Source: Taudactylus pleione
Lineage: Eukaryota > Chordata > Amphibia > Anura > Myobatrachidae
Length of the DNA: 64,000 nt
Direction of reading: 5' to 3'
NCBI GenBank assembly: GCA_031769625.1
Contig: JAUIMM010000202.1
Location: 10,278,001 to 10,342,000 of the forward strand
The first letter of the stretch is position 1; each line of letters opens with the position of its first letter. The notes below the pieces were generated by a model, which saw nothing but the letters and a program-made list of their open reading frames with translations, was not told where the DNA came from and did no database searches. Of the stretch, positions 11,998 through 22,660 are shown one piece after another. The position numbers and the translations under genes were made by a program.

Positions 11998-12658
11998 CTC
12001 TGATCCTGGACTTCCCTCTTAAGTTATGATTGCCATCAGCAGTGCTGAACTAGTTAATTGATAAGAAATTTCAACACAGGTGATGGCAATCATACATTAA
12101 GAGGGAAGTACAGGAACAGAGGATTTAGGGCCTGATTCAGAGCCGCTCGATGCAGACGATGTTCACTAATGTGTGCATGCGTGTAGTTCGCAGTGCGCGT
12201 ACGCAAACTAGTACGAGCGATGGGAATGTGCTCACTTGCCCTGCCATGACTGCCCAGAGTGTTTCAACCCCGTTTCAGAGGCGTGCATAATTAACAGGCA
12301 GCGTCATACTACATGTCACTTGGTTGAATTATACACTGAAGTGCTTGCAGTGATTGCGGTAGGGTACAGTCAACCGCAAGTGCTGCAGTCAGATCCGATG
12401 GTTCCCGATGTTTCGATGGTTGTATATACTTCCTGACGTACGCAAGTGGGCGGCTAAAGACAGGCTGGTGGGCGTCTATAAACACAAAGTGATCGCTCGC
12501 CAAGACATAGTGGGCGTGCTTATGTCTTGCTGTGCGAGCTGATGCCTTGACGTCACTTAGCTGAATTTCCATACGCTGGGAGCGAGTGCCTGCATCTAGC
12601 GAGTGGGTCTGAATCAGGTCCTTAGTCCCTCCTGGAATGGGTCATGTTGGGAGATATG
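11998..12658. mobile_element. Palindromic element, 8-bp TSD, itself interrupted
   Basis: Arms TCCTGGACTTCCCTCTTAAG (about 12005) and TTAAGAGGGAAGTACAGGA (about 12097-12115) face each other around TGATTGCCATCA / TGATGGCAATCA. The right end TCATGTTGGGAGATATG matches the fragment at 49017-49074. The perfect 8-bp string CTTTAGGG lies at 11990-11997 and 12659-12666. The left end lacks the counterpart of the right terminus, which is odd for an intact transposon. Confidence 0.6.
12129..12621. mobile_element. GGCCTGATTC-family element, copy 1, 4-bp TSD TTAG
   Basis: Starts GGCCTGATTCAGAGCC and ends GGGTCTGAATCAGGTCC. TTAG flanks it at 12125-12128 and 12622-12625. The host sequence read without it gives GGATTTAGTCCCTCCTGG, continuous with the palindromic element, so the boundaries are firm. 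Internal strings such as GTGCATAATTAACAGGCAGC match copies at 22-24 kb and 50.6 kb, but this is a diverged, shorter member. An 87-codon minus-strand frame in it is not a gene. Confidence 0.8.
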
Positions 12659-13060
12659 CTTTAGGGTTAGGCTACGGGATGGGAGGGTTTTGGTTTGGCC
12701 CTAGGAGGAGGTTAGGGTTAGGTACTAGGGGGAGGTTAGGGTTAGGTACTAGGAGGAGGTTACAGGTTAGGCACTAGAGGTAGTTTAGGGTTTGGGGTAA
12801 AGGATTAGGGATAATGCCAGTGTACTCACTGGAACGCTGCTCCGTCATATGACTCAGGTGCAACTGATTATTACTATTATTAAGTCCATGTTAATATTCT
12901 TATGTGGACATTATGAATGTCAACATATCATTCCTCACCCCTTTTTACTATCAGAACATACATACTGCATTCACTACTACCAGAACATACATACTGCACT
13001 CACTACTACTACTGCACTCACTACTACTAGAATGTACATACTGCACCTAATTTTTGCCAA

Positions 13061-13323
13061 AACATATATACCCACTACACCACACCACTATCGGTAAATA
13101 AAGAACTGCCAGAACAGTCTTATCATAATTTGTACTTTTAAGTTAGTTCAGTTTTTCAGCAATAGTTTATTTAAAATACTTCTGTTTCTGCAGTGCTTGC
13201 CTTACACAATTACAATTATATTAGAAAGCAGTGTGCTCTTGTACTTTCTTTTCACTATGCATACATGCTGGATACTAGAATTCAGAGCCTGCAGTTCTAA
13301 CCTTCAACCTGATGTGCTCTTAC
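13061..13323. other. Unassigned DNA
   Basis: Short stretch between the minisatellite and the next element; nothing recognised. Confidence 0.3.
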
Positions 13324-13768
13324 GGGATGTAGTTATGTGACGGCCGCCGGTCACAATCCCGACCGCAGAATGCTGGCAAAGGATTTATGATAGGAATACC
13401 GACGCCTTTCATAATCCTTACGCCGGAATCCAGGACGACGCGTGCCCTAACAAGGTAAGTCCGGGTGCCCATCCTGTTAGCCGCAGGGGAGGAGGGTTAG
13501 GTTAAGGCCAGTTAGCGGGGTTAGGATTAGGTTTTTGGGGGGGAGGTTAGGGTTAGGTACCCCCCAAGTAGGGTTAGGTTTAGGGAGCGGTAAGTGGGGG
13601 TTAGGGTTAGGCACCCCCGGGGGGAGGTTAGGGTTAGGCACCACCCTAGGGGGGGGGGAAGGGTTAGATCACTTAACCTGCCACTGTCGGGATTTCCTGC
13701 TGTCGTTCTCGCGCTGTTGGGAATTTGAACCGGCGGCTAAACAGCCGCTGGCATTTCAATCCCATTCC
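13324..13768. mobile_element. Telomere-motif element, copy 2, 8-bp TSD
   Basis: Starts GGGATGTAGTTATGTGAC and ends CAATCCCATTCC, flanked by GCTCTTAC (13316-13323) and GCTCTTAG (13769-13776), 7 of 8 identical. CAAGGTAAGT at 13451-13460 is a consensus splice donor. Downstream is a degenerate array of GGTTAGGGTTAGG units with G-rich and CACCCCC spacers. Near-identical ends are seen at 58146-58643. Confidence 0.75.
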
Positions 13769-13883
13769 GCTCTTAGACATGTGTTGTAATGGAAGACAGA
13801 TGTCTTCCACTTAGCTCCATGTGAGAAACCCCAGTATATACCTGCATAAAGCTGTTCCAGCATCCTGCATCGCTACCTGCAAG

Positions 13884-14699
13884 CAGGGGTGTATCTAGGG
13901 AACCAAGCGCCCCTGGCAAGGTAATGGACTGGCACCCCCCTCCCCCCATAATTTCAGGAAGTGCCCCCAGTAGAAGTCCCCCCTATGCAGTGCTCCCAGT
14001 AGTAGTCCCCCTTATGCATTGCACCCCAGTAGTAGTTCCCCCTATACAAAGCCCCCAGTAGTAGTCCCCCCTATACAGTGCCCCGAGTAGTGGCCCCCAC
14101 AATACAGTGCCCCCAGCAGCGTCCACCCCCCATAACGTGCCCCCAGTAGCGGCCACCCCCTATACAGTGTTCCCTAGTAGCCAAACTCCTCCCCTGTGCT
14201 GTGCCAGAAAAAAAAGCAAACACACACACAGAAAAAAAATAAAAAAGCAACTTACCTGATCCCGGCTCCTGCTGACGACCGCCAGTGTCCACTCCTCCGG
14301 GCCCGCGCTCGCTCTGCACTATGGGATGGGAGAGACGTCATGACGTCTCTCCCATCACCCGCTGCAGTGGGGAGCCAGAAGGCAGAGCTCCCTCCGTGGA
14401 CGCAGCAGCCAATGAGAGTCTGTCTGACTCTCATTGGCTGGCCGCTATAACAAATAGACAGCTGTGTGTTTGTTACTACAGTATAAAAGACAGCTGACGG
14501 CTGTGTGTGTTTGTTACTGTGTAGGGCGCTCTCACTGCGGTCTGCCCTACACTTGTGGGGCCTGGGGGACTAGCGGGGCTAGTTCAAGCCCATGGGGTAG
14601 TCCACCCATTGGCTGCTGGTGGCACTGCCGAATGGCGCCCCCCCTTTGGCCGGCACCCCTGGCGAGTGCCATCCTAGCCAATGGGTAGATACACCCCTG
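13884..14699. mobile_element. hAT element, CAGGGGTGTATCTAGGG ends, perfect 8-bp TSD
   Basis: Starts CAGGGGTGTATCTAGGG and ends GTAGATACACCCCTG, flanked by CCTGCAAG at 13876-13883 and 14700-14707. The left third is a degenerate array of CCCCCAGTAGTAGTCCCCC units. The middle holds ACTTACCTG (reverse of CAG|GTAAGT, about 14250), the palindrome GAGACGTCATGACGTCTC (about 14332-14349) and a second palindrome GAGAGTCTGTCTGACTCTC followed by ATTGGCTG. No transposase is present. Frames of 60-84 codons inside have no domain. The core is shared with 20976-21933 and 43383-44825, whose termini differ. Confidence 0.85.
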
Positions 14700-14749
14700 C
14701 CTGCAAGCAGCATACACTAACCTGCTGGTGAGCTATATAGAGACCCCTC

Positions 14750-14902
14750 ACCCGGCGTCGGCTGCTTTGCAAAGTGCAACTCTTATCGCAAGAGCTGTCC
14801 TTTGCAATACTAATCGCATATGTTAGTACATATGCAATTAGTAAGGTTCTGGTGACTGGCGACTGGCGACATGTACACCGCAACCTTAGTACATCCCGCC
14901 CA
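14750..14902. mobile_element. Right-end fragment of the GGGCGGGATG MITE family
   Basis: Ends TTAGTACATCCCGCCC and contains the hairpin around ATCGCATATGTTAGTACATATG. This matches the right end at 59096-59173; the left terminus is missing. Confidence 0.5.
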
Positions 14903-15029
14903 TATCCTGGCAGAACCAGTTAGGATGTCGGAAAGGCATGGAGTCAAGAGAAAGCCAGCAAGTAGTCAAGACTTGGTACAGGACGAGTCCACAGTGAAAT
15001 GCAGTAAGGCCAGGTTTATATACAGCAGG

Positions 15030-15085
15030 ATAATTCTCATTATTTCGGGAGTCACAGGGACATTCTGGGAGGGTTGCCAACTATG
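15030..15085. mobile_element. Single right end of a CATACTTGCC-type element
   Basis: The stretch ends GGGAGGGTTGCCAACTATG, matching the right ends at 26438 and 2008. No left partner is visible. Confidence 0.4.
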
Positions 15086-16097
15086 ATTTAAACTGCAGAA
15101 TGTCTTGATTTTTGCACCACAGTAACTGCAAGATAGCGGTTATCATGCAATCCTTAATAGGATGCATTTTGCCTCTTCTAGTTGTACTTTAGCAGATAAG
15201 TTCATCAAAACTCCCCATCACCAGATGCATGTCTTCCCACTCCCAGTGTAGTGCAAAACCAAAAACCATAACAACAATGAAATAACGACACTGAGACTTG
15301 CTTAAGGGGAAATGAAGGTCAGCTTTTATTTATTTTTCTAGTTAAACTATTAATAACTAATTAAAACTAGCAGATAACTAAAATACTAAATATCTAAAAT
15401 ACTGAAAAGAAAAAGACAATGAATGGTGGCCCCCGAAAGAACGGCCCCACAAATGCAAGATCTGCCAACCGTCACTCCATACTCCACACTTACCAAAATG
15501 GGAGGCGACCAAAGTATCCACCTCCCGCCCAAATGACACAACATGAGCTCACCTGGAGCGATGGTACCGCTGACTCCAGTAGGGATGAATCAGCCTAAGC
15601 ACCTGAAGTTCCATAGACAGATGGCGACTGCAACCGTTCTTTTCTGCCAAAGCTGACACCAATAATAACAAAAAACAGAGAGGGTCTGCGGGGAACAAAC
15701 CGAAAGGCTTATCTCCTAAAATGGCTGCTACAGCAAACTCCCTGAAATGTCCCTGAAACCCCACCCCCTTGCATCCCTCCTATAGACTGACCCCACTCAC
15801 CCCATCCAATAATACTTATCTACAAACTAGAACATTAACCCTCCATAGCCCGTAGTCAGACATTAACTGGCTTGGGTATTTAATTTAACTCCTTGCATAT
15901 AAAATGCACTCCGCCCTACTTCTACGTGCATTTTGTCCAATTAAAAGCAAAGCTTCAAACACACAAAACTGCAACTTGTAATAGCAGTCCTAGTATACCT
16001 CACTCTTATAATTATACCATAAATGAGGCTAAGCCAAGCAGTAATTTTAACAAAAAACAAAGCACCTCTGCATTCTGCACATTTAAGCACAGATGTC
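15086..16097. other. Unassigned DNA
   Basis: About 1 kb with no supported gene. The strand-biased stretch 15290-15790 (A/C-rich, with a 71-codon minus-strand frame) may be an old retroelement piece, but no motif decides this. Confidence 0.25.
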
Positions 16098-16256
16098 TAA
16101 TGCTGGCCATACATGCTATCAGGGCAATCCTCCGGATATCCGTGTATCGTCACGATAATTGTAGCGTGTGTGCGGGCGACCGAGGGTTAAATATCGCTCA
16201 GTCAGGCATGCCGGATTGTCCAGCATGCCCGTCCGATACGATATTTATGAGTTAAA
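16098..16256. mobile_element. Fragment of a GGCCATACATG TTAA-type MITE
   Basis: CTGGCCATACATGCTATCAGG followed by GATATCC/GATAATTG words resembles the inside of the element at 5801-6358. The right end is not preserved. Confidence 0.45.
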
Positions 16257-16735
16257 ATGTTCCATCTGTGGTGATCACTGCAGCACACTTAGTACTGCAA
16301 CCACAGCTGCTTCAACCACTTCTACAAACATGTAGAACAAGTATCCTGATCCTATGTACATCAGAGAGTAATACCCTATTTGTTGCCATCATGCTAAAGA
16401 AAAAATACAGGCAACACATTTACTAAGAGGCCTACCCTTGAGGCACATACAAGCCTTACCCTGAATCAGAAGATGCAGATTTAGTTGAGATAAATACTAA
16501 AGGACCATCATGGCTGCCAACAGTCGCCTGTCTATCTATAGTGACTAGTTTATCTTTTATGTCTCAACCTTACACTGTCTCTCCTGATTCCAACTATACT
16601 ACACCACTGGTAGTGGCACAGAAATGCCAGTCACCAATGGTCCACACACATTCTCCACCACCGCAATTGCTAATCCCTTAATATGTTTATCAGCTGTTCC
16701 CCACACCTGTTAGATTGTAATATTATTTGAACAAG
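16257..16735. other. Unassigned DNA
   Basis: No gene or repeat boundary recognised. Confidence 0.3.
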
Positions 16736-16850
16736 CAGGGCCTTAACTAGGGGTGTGTAGCCGGTGCCACTGCTCAAAGCGCAGGGCTCTGTGGGCAGCA
16801 CCATCACAGCCACATGGCCCTTGCTTCTGGTTAGCAGGGTTGTTTAAAAA
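16736..16850. mobile_element. hAT fragment (CAGGGCCTTAACTAGGGG end)
   Basis: Left end CAGGGCCTTAACTAGGGG with following GGTGCCACTGCTCAAAGCGC and GGGCTCTGTGGGCAGCACC matches the element at 49438-49726. The right end is missing. Confidence 0.5.
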
Positions 16851-16897
16851 TGGTGGTATAAATGTACACATTCTTTGATTAATTATTAATCAATATA

Positions 16898-17264
16898 CAT
16901 ACTTCCCAACATTCCGAGTCCCACAGTCGGGACCTCCGCGCGCCGAAGGCACACGTCCGAAAAGGGGGCGTGACCTGATCGTAAAGGGGGCGTGGTCTGA
17001 TGACATGCCCCCGTTTACATCACTAATGGGGCGTGCCCAGCATCTCCGAGCTGCTGGGATGCCCCGGGCTTCCCCCCATACTGTGAATAGATGCTGTGCG
17101 CATGCGCACAGCATATATTCTCGCTCTGCATACCCGCTGCTCTGCTATGCAGAGCAGCGGTGTATGCTTCCCCCAACTTCCCCCCACCGCGGGACACTGC
17201 GGCCCGTGGGTGGGACAGCAGAACAGTCCCAGAAAAACGGGACTAGCGGGACAGTTGGGAGGTA

Positions 17265-17266
<2 letters not shown>
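16898..17266. mobile_element. MITE with CATACTTCCCAAC / GTTGGGAGGTATG ends
   Basis: Inverted ends CATACTTCCCAACATTCC and GGGACAGTTGGGAGGTATG. AATATA lies on both sides (16892-16897 and 17267-17272), but the right copy merges into a TA run, so duplication length is uncertain. Inside are AGGGGGCGTGACCTGATC/AGGGGGCGTGGTCTGATG repeats and a self-complementary GCTGTGCGCATGCGCACAGC. Several overlapping frames of 60-100 codons are non-coding shadows. Confidence 0.7.

Positions 17267-17306
<40 letters not shown>
17267..17306. repeat. (TA)n microsatellite
   Basis: About 40 bp of alternating TA starting at the right terminus of the preceding MITE. It may have expanded from the duplicated target. Confidence 0.9.
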
Positions 17307-17308
<2 letters not shown>

Positions 17309-18959
17309 TATAAAATTCCTATACTGTTATAGTCACATAATGTGAGTATTATTCATATCAAAGCCCAGAAACTAGTTTGTTTGGTTGATTAGCATTGAAG
17401 ACATGTAGCCAGCTCTCACACTACAAACAAATTAAGATCTCTCTCTGGCTTTTGTTGTAACACATAAAGTTAGAACCACCCCCACTAGTTTCAACTGACC
17501 AAGAGTTTCAGTAGACCTGGGCATGAGCTTCACAATAAGGTTTGAAACACCCCGTTCGTGGCTACACCTCACAGGTGAGGGAGAGAGCCCGTAGACCAGA
17601 GACACACTCGCACAAGAATAGAGAAGACACTCTCTCTCAGACCAGCACAAGGATGGGCCTGAGTACACCAGGAGGCCTGGAATTTTATCCTCTCAATCCA
17701 TGCTAAGTATCACACTATATAGATGCATACTAATGGATAGAAAATGGATGCGTTGGTTAAATATGTGTAATTTGGCTTACATGGACCTCGATAACGGCAT
17801 GGTTAATGGTTTAACTAATACTGTAGTAGTCTGAATAGTAGTTAGTTTATATGTGGTAGATTGTATATATAAGTCTGTAAGGATTGATATTAACATGCAG
17901 GAGGGCGCATGGCCGTTCTTAGTAGTGGAACTTTTGGCTGTTCATATACCATAAGTTTACTATTCTGTGAAACAGCACTGTGATAGTGAATAAACAGCAA
18001 GATATGCTGTTTATTGTGAAGTTCTGTAGTGGTCAATTATATTGTAATAGGCTCATAAGTACTATGCACTGTTTGATAGTTTACACCTTCTGAAATATTA
18101 TATAACGGAGTCTGGTTGAAATACTGTAGAATGTGTATATTTCAGTTTGATATCAACTAGTAATTGTAGTTTGTTGAAAGACAATGGCGATTGCCATGTG
18201 CTTTTCCCTTTAACAATAAGGCATTCAGCCAAGTGCTTGTTTCCATAAGGGTTGTGAATTACTTGCTACAATTATGATAATATTGTGAAGTTTGTATAAT
18301 GTGATATACTATCATAGTTATACTAGGTTTTAATTGGTGTAATCAATTGCTTAGTTCAAATAGGCTTGTTATAATTTATAACCGAGTGGAAAGGAGTCTG
18401 CAGTTTGTAAAGATGGCCGACTACATGCCATGCGGTCTCCCATCCCCCTTACATTTCTCTGCATATTTGTATACATACACATCCCCCCCTTAAGTTCTAT
18501 TTTAGATGAATGTGTCCCAACAGTCATTTACAGTATATAGTGTTTGCGGTATTTCAAAAGTAACTCTTATCCACTATAAACATACATAATCATAACAGAA
18601 CATACACACACACCTCCCACCATGCTTTCTAACAACCATCTTGAATTCTATCTCTCTCTGTAATTATCTCTGTATCCAATCTTATATTGTATTTGACTAA
18701 TACTGTTTTATGATATACTGTATGTAAACTATATGAGCATCAATTTGATTATATAAATACACTTTTACTTAAGTATATCTGGTGTGCAATGTCTTTTTGA
18801 AATGAAGTTATCCTAATGAATTAAAGATTCCTGGGTAAAACTTTGCGAGTTAAGATATTAAATATAATCTGTTAATAAATGATAAAAATAGAATATTTGC
18901 TTCAGACATATGAGATTAAAACAAGCAACTGTAGTACAGATGAACAAAAGAAAGGAGAG
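17307..18959. other. Unassigned AT-rich DNA
   Basis: About 1.65 kb with no supported gene. 17420-17680 is richer in GC and has a 78-codon minus-strand frame without known domain; CTCACCTGTGAGG-like hairpin bases occur near 17566-17580. An AATAAA lies near 17990 on the plus strand. An old LTR fragment is possible but unproved. Confidence 0.25.
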
Positions 18960-19190
18960 ATACCCCCTTCCCCCTAATAAGAGTGCTTGGAATGGGCACT
19001 CCAGGCAGGCACCCTGCAATCTGTGGAGATGCTCAGAGTGTCTTCAGGATGCTCCGGGCATTGCTGCACTACCCAGTGCCAGCTCCCCTGCCCCTCTGCA
19101 CTTCATCATGACATCATGCGCTTAGGGGACGAGGCCAGAACAGGGTGCTCCAGAGCCCTGCTACACCGCTGTGGGCAGGGCCATCGTTAC
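18960..19190. mobile_element. Fragment sharing sequence with the hAT element at 49438
   Basis: CAGGATGCTCCGGGCATTGC (about 19046-19065) and the neighbouring sequence match the right part of the element at 49438-49726. Termini are not preserved; a 94-codon frame here is a shadow. Confidence 0.45.
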
Positions 19191-20065
19191 CTTTCTGTTT
19201 CATGTTATTTCTATGTATCATTCTGTCCTCAATGTGCAGTGTTGCTTTGGGATCCGGCAACTGACTGCTAGTCATGTCCGGGATATACCAAGTATTTTCA
19301 GAAACTAAACCTCTCTTTCACTGAGATGATGATATTTCTGCATGTGGAGGTTTACAAGTGAAAACATCTGTTTTACTAACAATGGATGATATATAACACC
19401 CATGGGATATTCCCCCCTCACTGTTTACTGAAGGAGGTAAGGAATAAGGATGAGCGAAAGAAGGAGCTAGAAGATTTGAGAATGGATGAGGTTCCAATAT
19501 GTGTGTTTCCAATTCCCAATACTAAGATCAATAGCAACTGCCACATTATCTCACATGTGGGGATAGTACATGAATTAGTCTCGGGACTGGTCTGATTAGG
19601 AATGTCCTTGATATGAGATAGCAAGTCTAAAATTATTGCAAAATCTGGACTTCACTGGGCACGTCTCTGCAGATGTGGGAACGTATTGAGCCGGCTTGTG
19701 GGGTCGAATTGGAAGATTGGACGTAAAAAAACTTGTGTAGAAAATGAATTTTAACAAAAAAATGTATATTTTAAAATCATCAATACATTAACACAGCAAA
19801 CAGCACTTTTTAATGCTTTTGGTCAGTTACCATCCTGAAATAGCTATAACATAACCGTTATCGTGGCCGTACAAGTCAAGACTTAACCTTGCAAATTCGT
19901 ATGACAATGCTTTTGACCTCAGTAACTCTTTAAAAAGCAGTTATCTGCAAAACGCGCTTTCATAAATATGGAATGAAAGGTTCTCTGTAAAGGAGATGCA
20001 CACATCTAAATTTAGGGAGAGATACTGTATACCCATAGCATGGGATGTCGCAACCATCCATTTAA
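19191..20065. other. Unassigned DNA
   Basis: No gene recognised. Overlapping 64-69 codon frames lie on both strands at 19318-19624 without domains. Confidence 0.3.
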
Positions 20066-20452
20066 GCTAGGTACACACTATATAAACTCCGTCATTACAG
20101 TCTAGGTTTTAAGGATATCCTTAAAACGTGGACTGTAATGGCGGAGTTTGGGAACTTCTACTATATAAAATAGTTCATGACGATCCGATAAATGCTCTGA
20201 TCTGATGGAGCGATTATCGGTTCGATGTGCACCCATACACACTGAGCAATTTCTAGCTCAGTGTGTACTTTCTCTTGATCTCTTCAACGGGATCGTGAGG
20301 TTGAGAACAAGGCAGTGTGTGCAGCCCACCAGATCCCGACATCCCAATCTGACCGTTGTAGGAGAGTTTGTTGTTTATTGGCTAACAATCCTGCTTACAC
20401 ACTATACAATTATTGGCTGATCAGCTCGATAATTGCATAGTGTGTACCCGAC
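20066..20452. mobile_element. TTAA-type MITE (GCTAGGTACACACTAT ends)
   Basis: TTAA (20062-20065), then GCTAGGTACACACTATA; the right end is GCATAGTGTGTACCCGAC before TTTA (20453-20456). Internal mirrored strings (ACTGTAATG, CGATTATCGG) are typical of a non-autonomous element. Related copies: 36978-37227 and the fragment at 60121-60215. Confidence 0.65.
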
Positions 20453-20655
20453 TTTAGTGTTCTTGCACCCAACACATGCCTTTAGCTATCCTGGCCCTTT
20501 CAGAGGAGCTCTCCATTACTGTGGTGCCACAATACTTGAGTACAAATTCCCTGGGACATACTGTAAGTGCAGTTAAACACATGATACAGACTTAGCTATA
20601 CAAAGACTAGAGAATCAAACTCAGTCATATCAGATATCAAATGTGTTGTTATGGA

Positions 20656-20902
20656 TAGGGCCGTAACTAGGGGTGTGTAACATCTGTCGTCACACAGGGA
20701 GCAGTGCCCTGGGGTCTGCATCGTCGCTGCCCCACAGCACCTGCATGTGACTTGCAAGGTGCCTCCAAAAGACGCTCCAGACAGACACTCTTCACTCTGT
20801 GAAGCTGCCTCACTTCCTAGTGCCAGCATTCCCGTCCCTAGGTGTCATGGGGCTAGGCGGCGGGGCTGACACAGGGCACACTGCCGCCCTGTTACAGCAC
20901 TG
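20656..20902. mobile_element. hAT MITE, GGCCGTAACTAGGGG ends, perfect 8-bp TSD
   Basis: Starts TAGGGCCGTAACTAGGGG and ends GTTACAGCACTG, flanked by GTTATGGA at 20648-20655 and 20903-20910. The perfect duplication fixes the boundaries even though the first base is T instead of the usual C. A 77-codon minus-strand frame in it is not supported. Confidence 0.8.
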
Positions 20903-20975
20903 GTTATGGATAAAATATTGTTTTGTACAAAATTAGCAGAAAAGCAAGATCAAACTGACATAGGTCGGGACATAT

Positions 20976-21933
20976 CAGGGCCGGTTCTATGATTACGCGT
21001 GGTATGCGGCTGCGTAAGGCGCCACATAGTGAAGGGCGCCGTGGCCGCGACCATGCAGGTTTATTAATTTACTGAGCCAGCAGTTGAGAGGCTTACCGCG
21101 GTGCAGACTGTGTCTCTGTGACACAGCTGCACCGCATGTGTAGCGCTGACTGGCCGGAGTTCGGTCAGCGCTACACAGTGCCAAACACACAGCCGCCGGT
21201 GCAGGCAGCTGTGTGTTTGTTTCAGCAGCTGATGAGAGTCTGTCAGACTCACATCGGCTGCTACTGCTCCCACTGCGGGAGCCATTTTCCGGCTCCCGCA
21301 GTGAGTAATGGGAGAGACGTCATGATGTCTCTCCCATACTGCAAAGCGGCCCGGGAGGACGGACAGAGGAGCTGATAGCGGCGGCGGGAACAGGAGCAGG
21401 GATTCAGGTAAGTGTTTTTATTTTTATTTTTTTATTACGTGTGTCTCTACTGGGGGGGACTACTACTGGGGGCACTACAAGGGGGGGTTACTACAGGGGG
21501 CTTACTACTGGGGGCACTACAAGGGGGGACTATTAGTGGGGGAACTACAAGGGGGGAATACTACTGGGGGCACTACATGGGGGGGAACCTCCACTGGGGG
21601 CACAACAATGGGGGGACTACTACAAGGAGGGACTACTAGGGGCACTACAAGAGGGGGAACCACTACTGGGGGCACTATATAAAGGGCAATACTGGGGGTA
21701 CTGCATAGGGGGGGGAACTACAACTGGGGCTACTTTTTAAAGGGCACTGCATAAGGGGTACCACTATTGGGGGCACTGCATAGGGGGACTACTACTGAGG
21801 GCACTATATAAGGGGCTTATTACTGGGTGCACAAGGGGCACTGCACAGGGGGGACCACTACCGGGGGCACTGTATAAGGGGGCGCCAAAAAATATACTCG
21901 CTTACCAAAAAATTTGGGTTAGGGCCGGCCCTA
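20976..21933. mobile_element. hAT element, CAGGGCCGGTTCTA ends, 8-bp TSD
   Basis: Starts CAGGGCCGGTTCTATG and ends TTAGGGCCGGCCCTA, flanked by GGACATAT (20968-20975) and GGTCATAT (21934-21941), 7 of 8 identical. The core (about 21195-21420) is the reverse complement of the core in 13884-14699: inverted GAGAGTCTGTCAGACTC, GAGACGTCATGATGTCTC and then CAGGTAAGT, a consensus splice donor on the plus strand. 21440-21890 is a GGGGGGACTACTACTGGGGG minisatellite. No transposase is present. Confidence 0.8.
21440..21890. repeat. G-rich minisatellite inside a hAT element
   Basis: Degenerate tandem units of the form GGGGGCACTACAAGGGGGG then ACTACT, about 28-34 bp apart. It is the same array, reversed, as the CCCCCAGTAGTAGTCCCC runs at 13920-14180 and 43560-44260. 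A 75-codon Gly/Thr-rich frame here is an artefact. Confidence 0.75.
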
Positions 21934-22045
21934 GGTCATATAGATGTCTGACAATGTCAAAAGAACACAGCAAGGTCAAAAGCAGAAAATGTACACATAT
22001 AGCCAAATGTTGAGCTTAGTGATGGCAGTTTGCTTAGCGCACATT

Positions 22046-22639
22046 GGCCCTCATTCAGAGCCACTCGCTAGCGGCAGTACGCTCGTTCCGAGCGATGTTC
22101 GCACATCTGCGCATGCGTACGGTTTTTAGTACGCATGCGCGAACCGGTCAGTGCGGCCGAAAATCATTTGTACGCAATATAGCGAATGCCTGCTATTTTG
22201 AGTGACAGAAGGAGGCGTATGTGGGTGGTAACAGGGGAAGGTGCTTGAAAACGGGGAGTGGAAATCCGATCGCAGGCGTGCTTAAAGGTCAAAACGGGCG
22301 TTTTATGGGTGTGCATAATTAATACAGCAGCGTCAATGACCACGTCACTTGGTTTTTTTTAACTCAGAACTGCTCGCAAAATAGCGGTTGAAAAAAGCAA
22401 CTACAAGAATAGCGAGCAGTTCTTATCCTGTTCGATGTACTCGATTAATAAATAGCGGACATGACGTATGGTGCGAGCGGCCAGGGGGCGTTTTTATCAA
22501 ATAAACGAGCGTATGTTTTGCTCGCTCGTTCAGACTTAGAGGTGTGAACAGACTGCAATGTGCGAACGGATCATTTGCATAGCCACCCCTTGTTTTTGAA
22601 CGAACGAACGCAAATAGCGTACGGCTCTGAATGAGGGCC
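22046..22639. mobile_element. GGCCTGATTC-family element, copy 2
   Basis: Starts GGCCCTCATTCAGAGCC and ends GGCTCTGAATGAGGGCC. The 594 bp contain GTACGCATGCGCGAACC, a long segment with AAAACGGGGAGTGGA and GATGTACTCGATTAATA, and subterminal GCGAGC/GAACGAACG words. No clear target duplication was read. Confidence 0.75.
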
Positions 22640-22660
22640 TTTGAGCAAATTCGCACTGAC

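Larger units (their letters stand above)
11796..12945. mobile_element. GTCGACAT-type repeat, split by nested insertions
   Basis: The left part (11796-11997) is dense in GTCGACAAT, ATGTTGACA and GTCGACATT words. The right part (12659-12945) holds TTAGGGTTAGG units with AGGAGGAGG spacers and then ATTATGAATGTCAACAT. A palindromic element with a further insertion separates the two halves. Outer limits are judged from where the 29-bp minisatellite stops and resumes. Confidence 0.55.
9245..13060. repeat. 29-bp minisatellite locus broken up by transposons
   Basis: The unit is AGAACATACATACTGCACTC then ACTACTACC, 29 bp. Blocks of it lie at about 9245-9350, 9625-9690, 9969-10644, 10845-11152, 11678-11795 and 12946-13060. 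The phase is visible in translation: three frames alternate and return after 29 codons. The blocks are separated by unrelated repeats, so this was once one array. There are no spacers between units, so it is not a CRISPR array. Confidence 0.9.

Noticed and set aside
9245..13060. CRISPR array with 29-bp repeats
   Set aside because: Repeat length fits, but units follow each other without spacers and the genome is vertebrate.
17005..17332. 100- and 78-codon ORFs ending in Ile-Tyr repeats
   Set aside because: They read a MITE and then the TA microsatellite.
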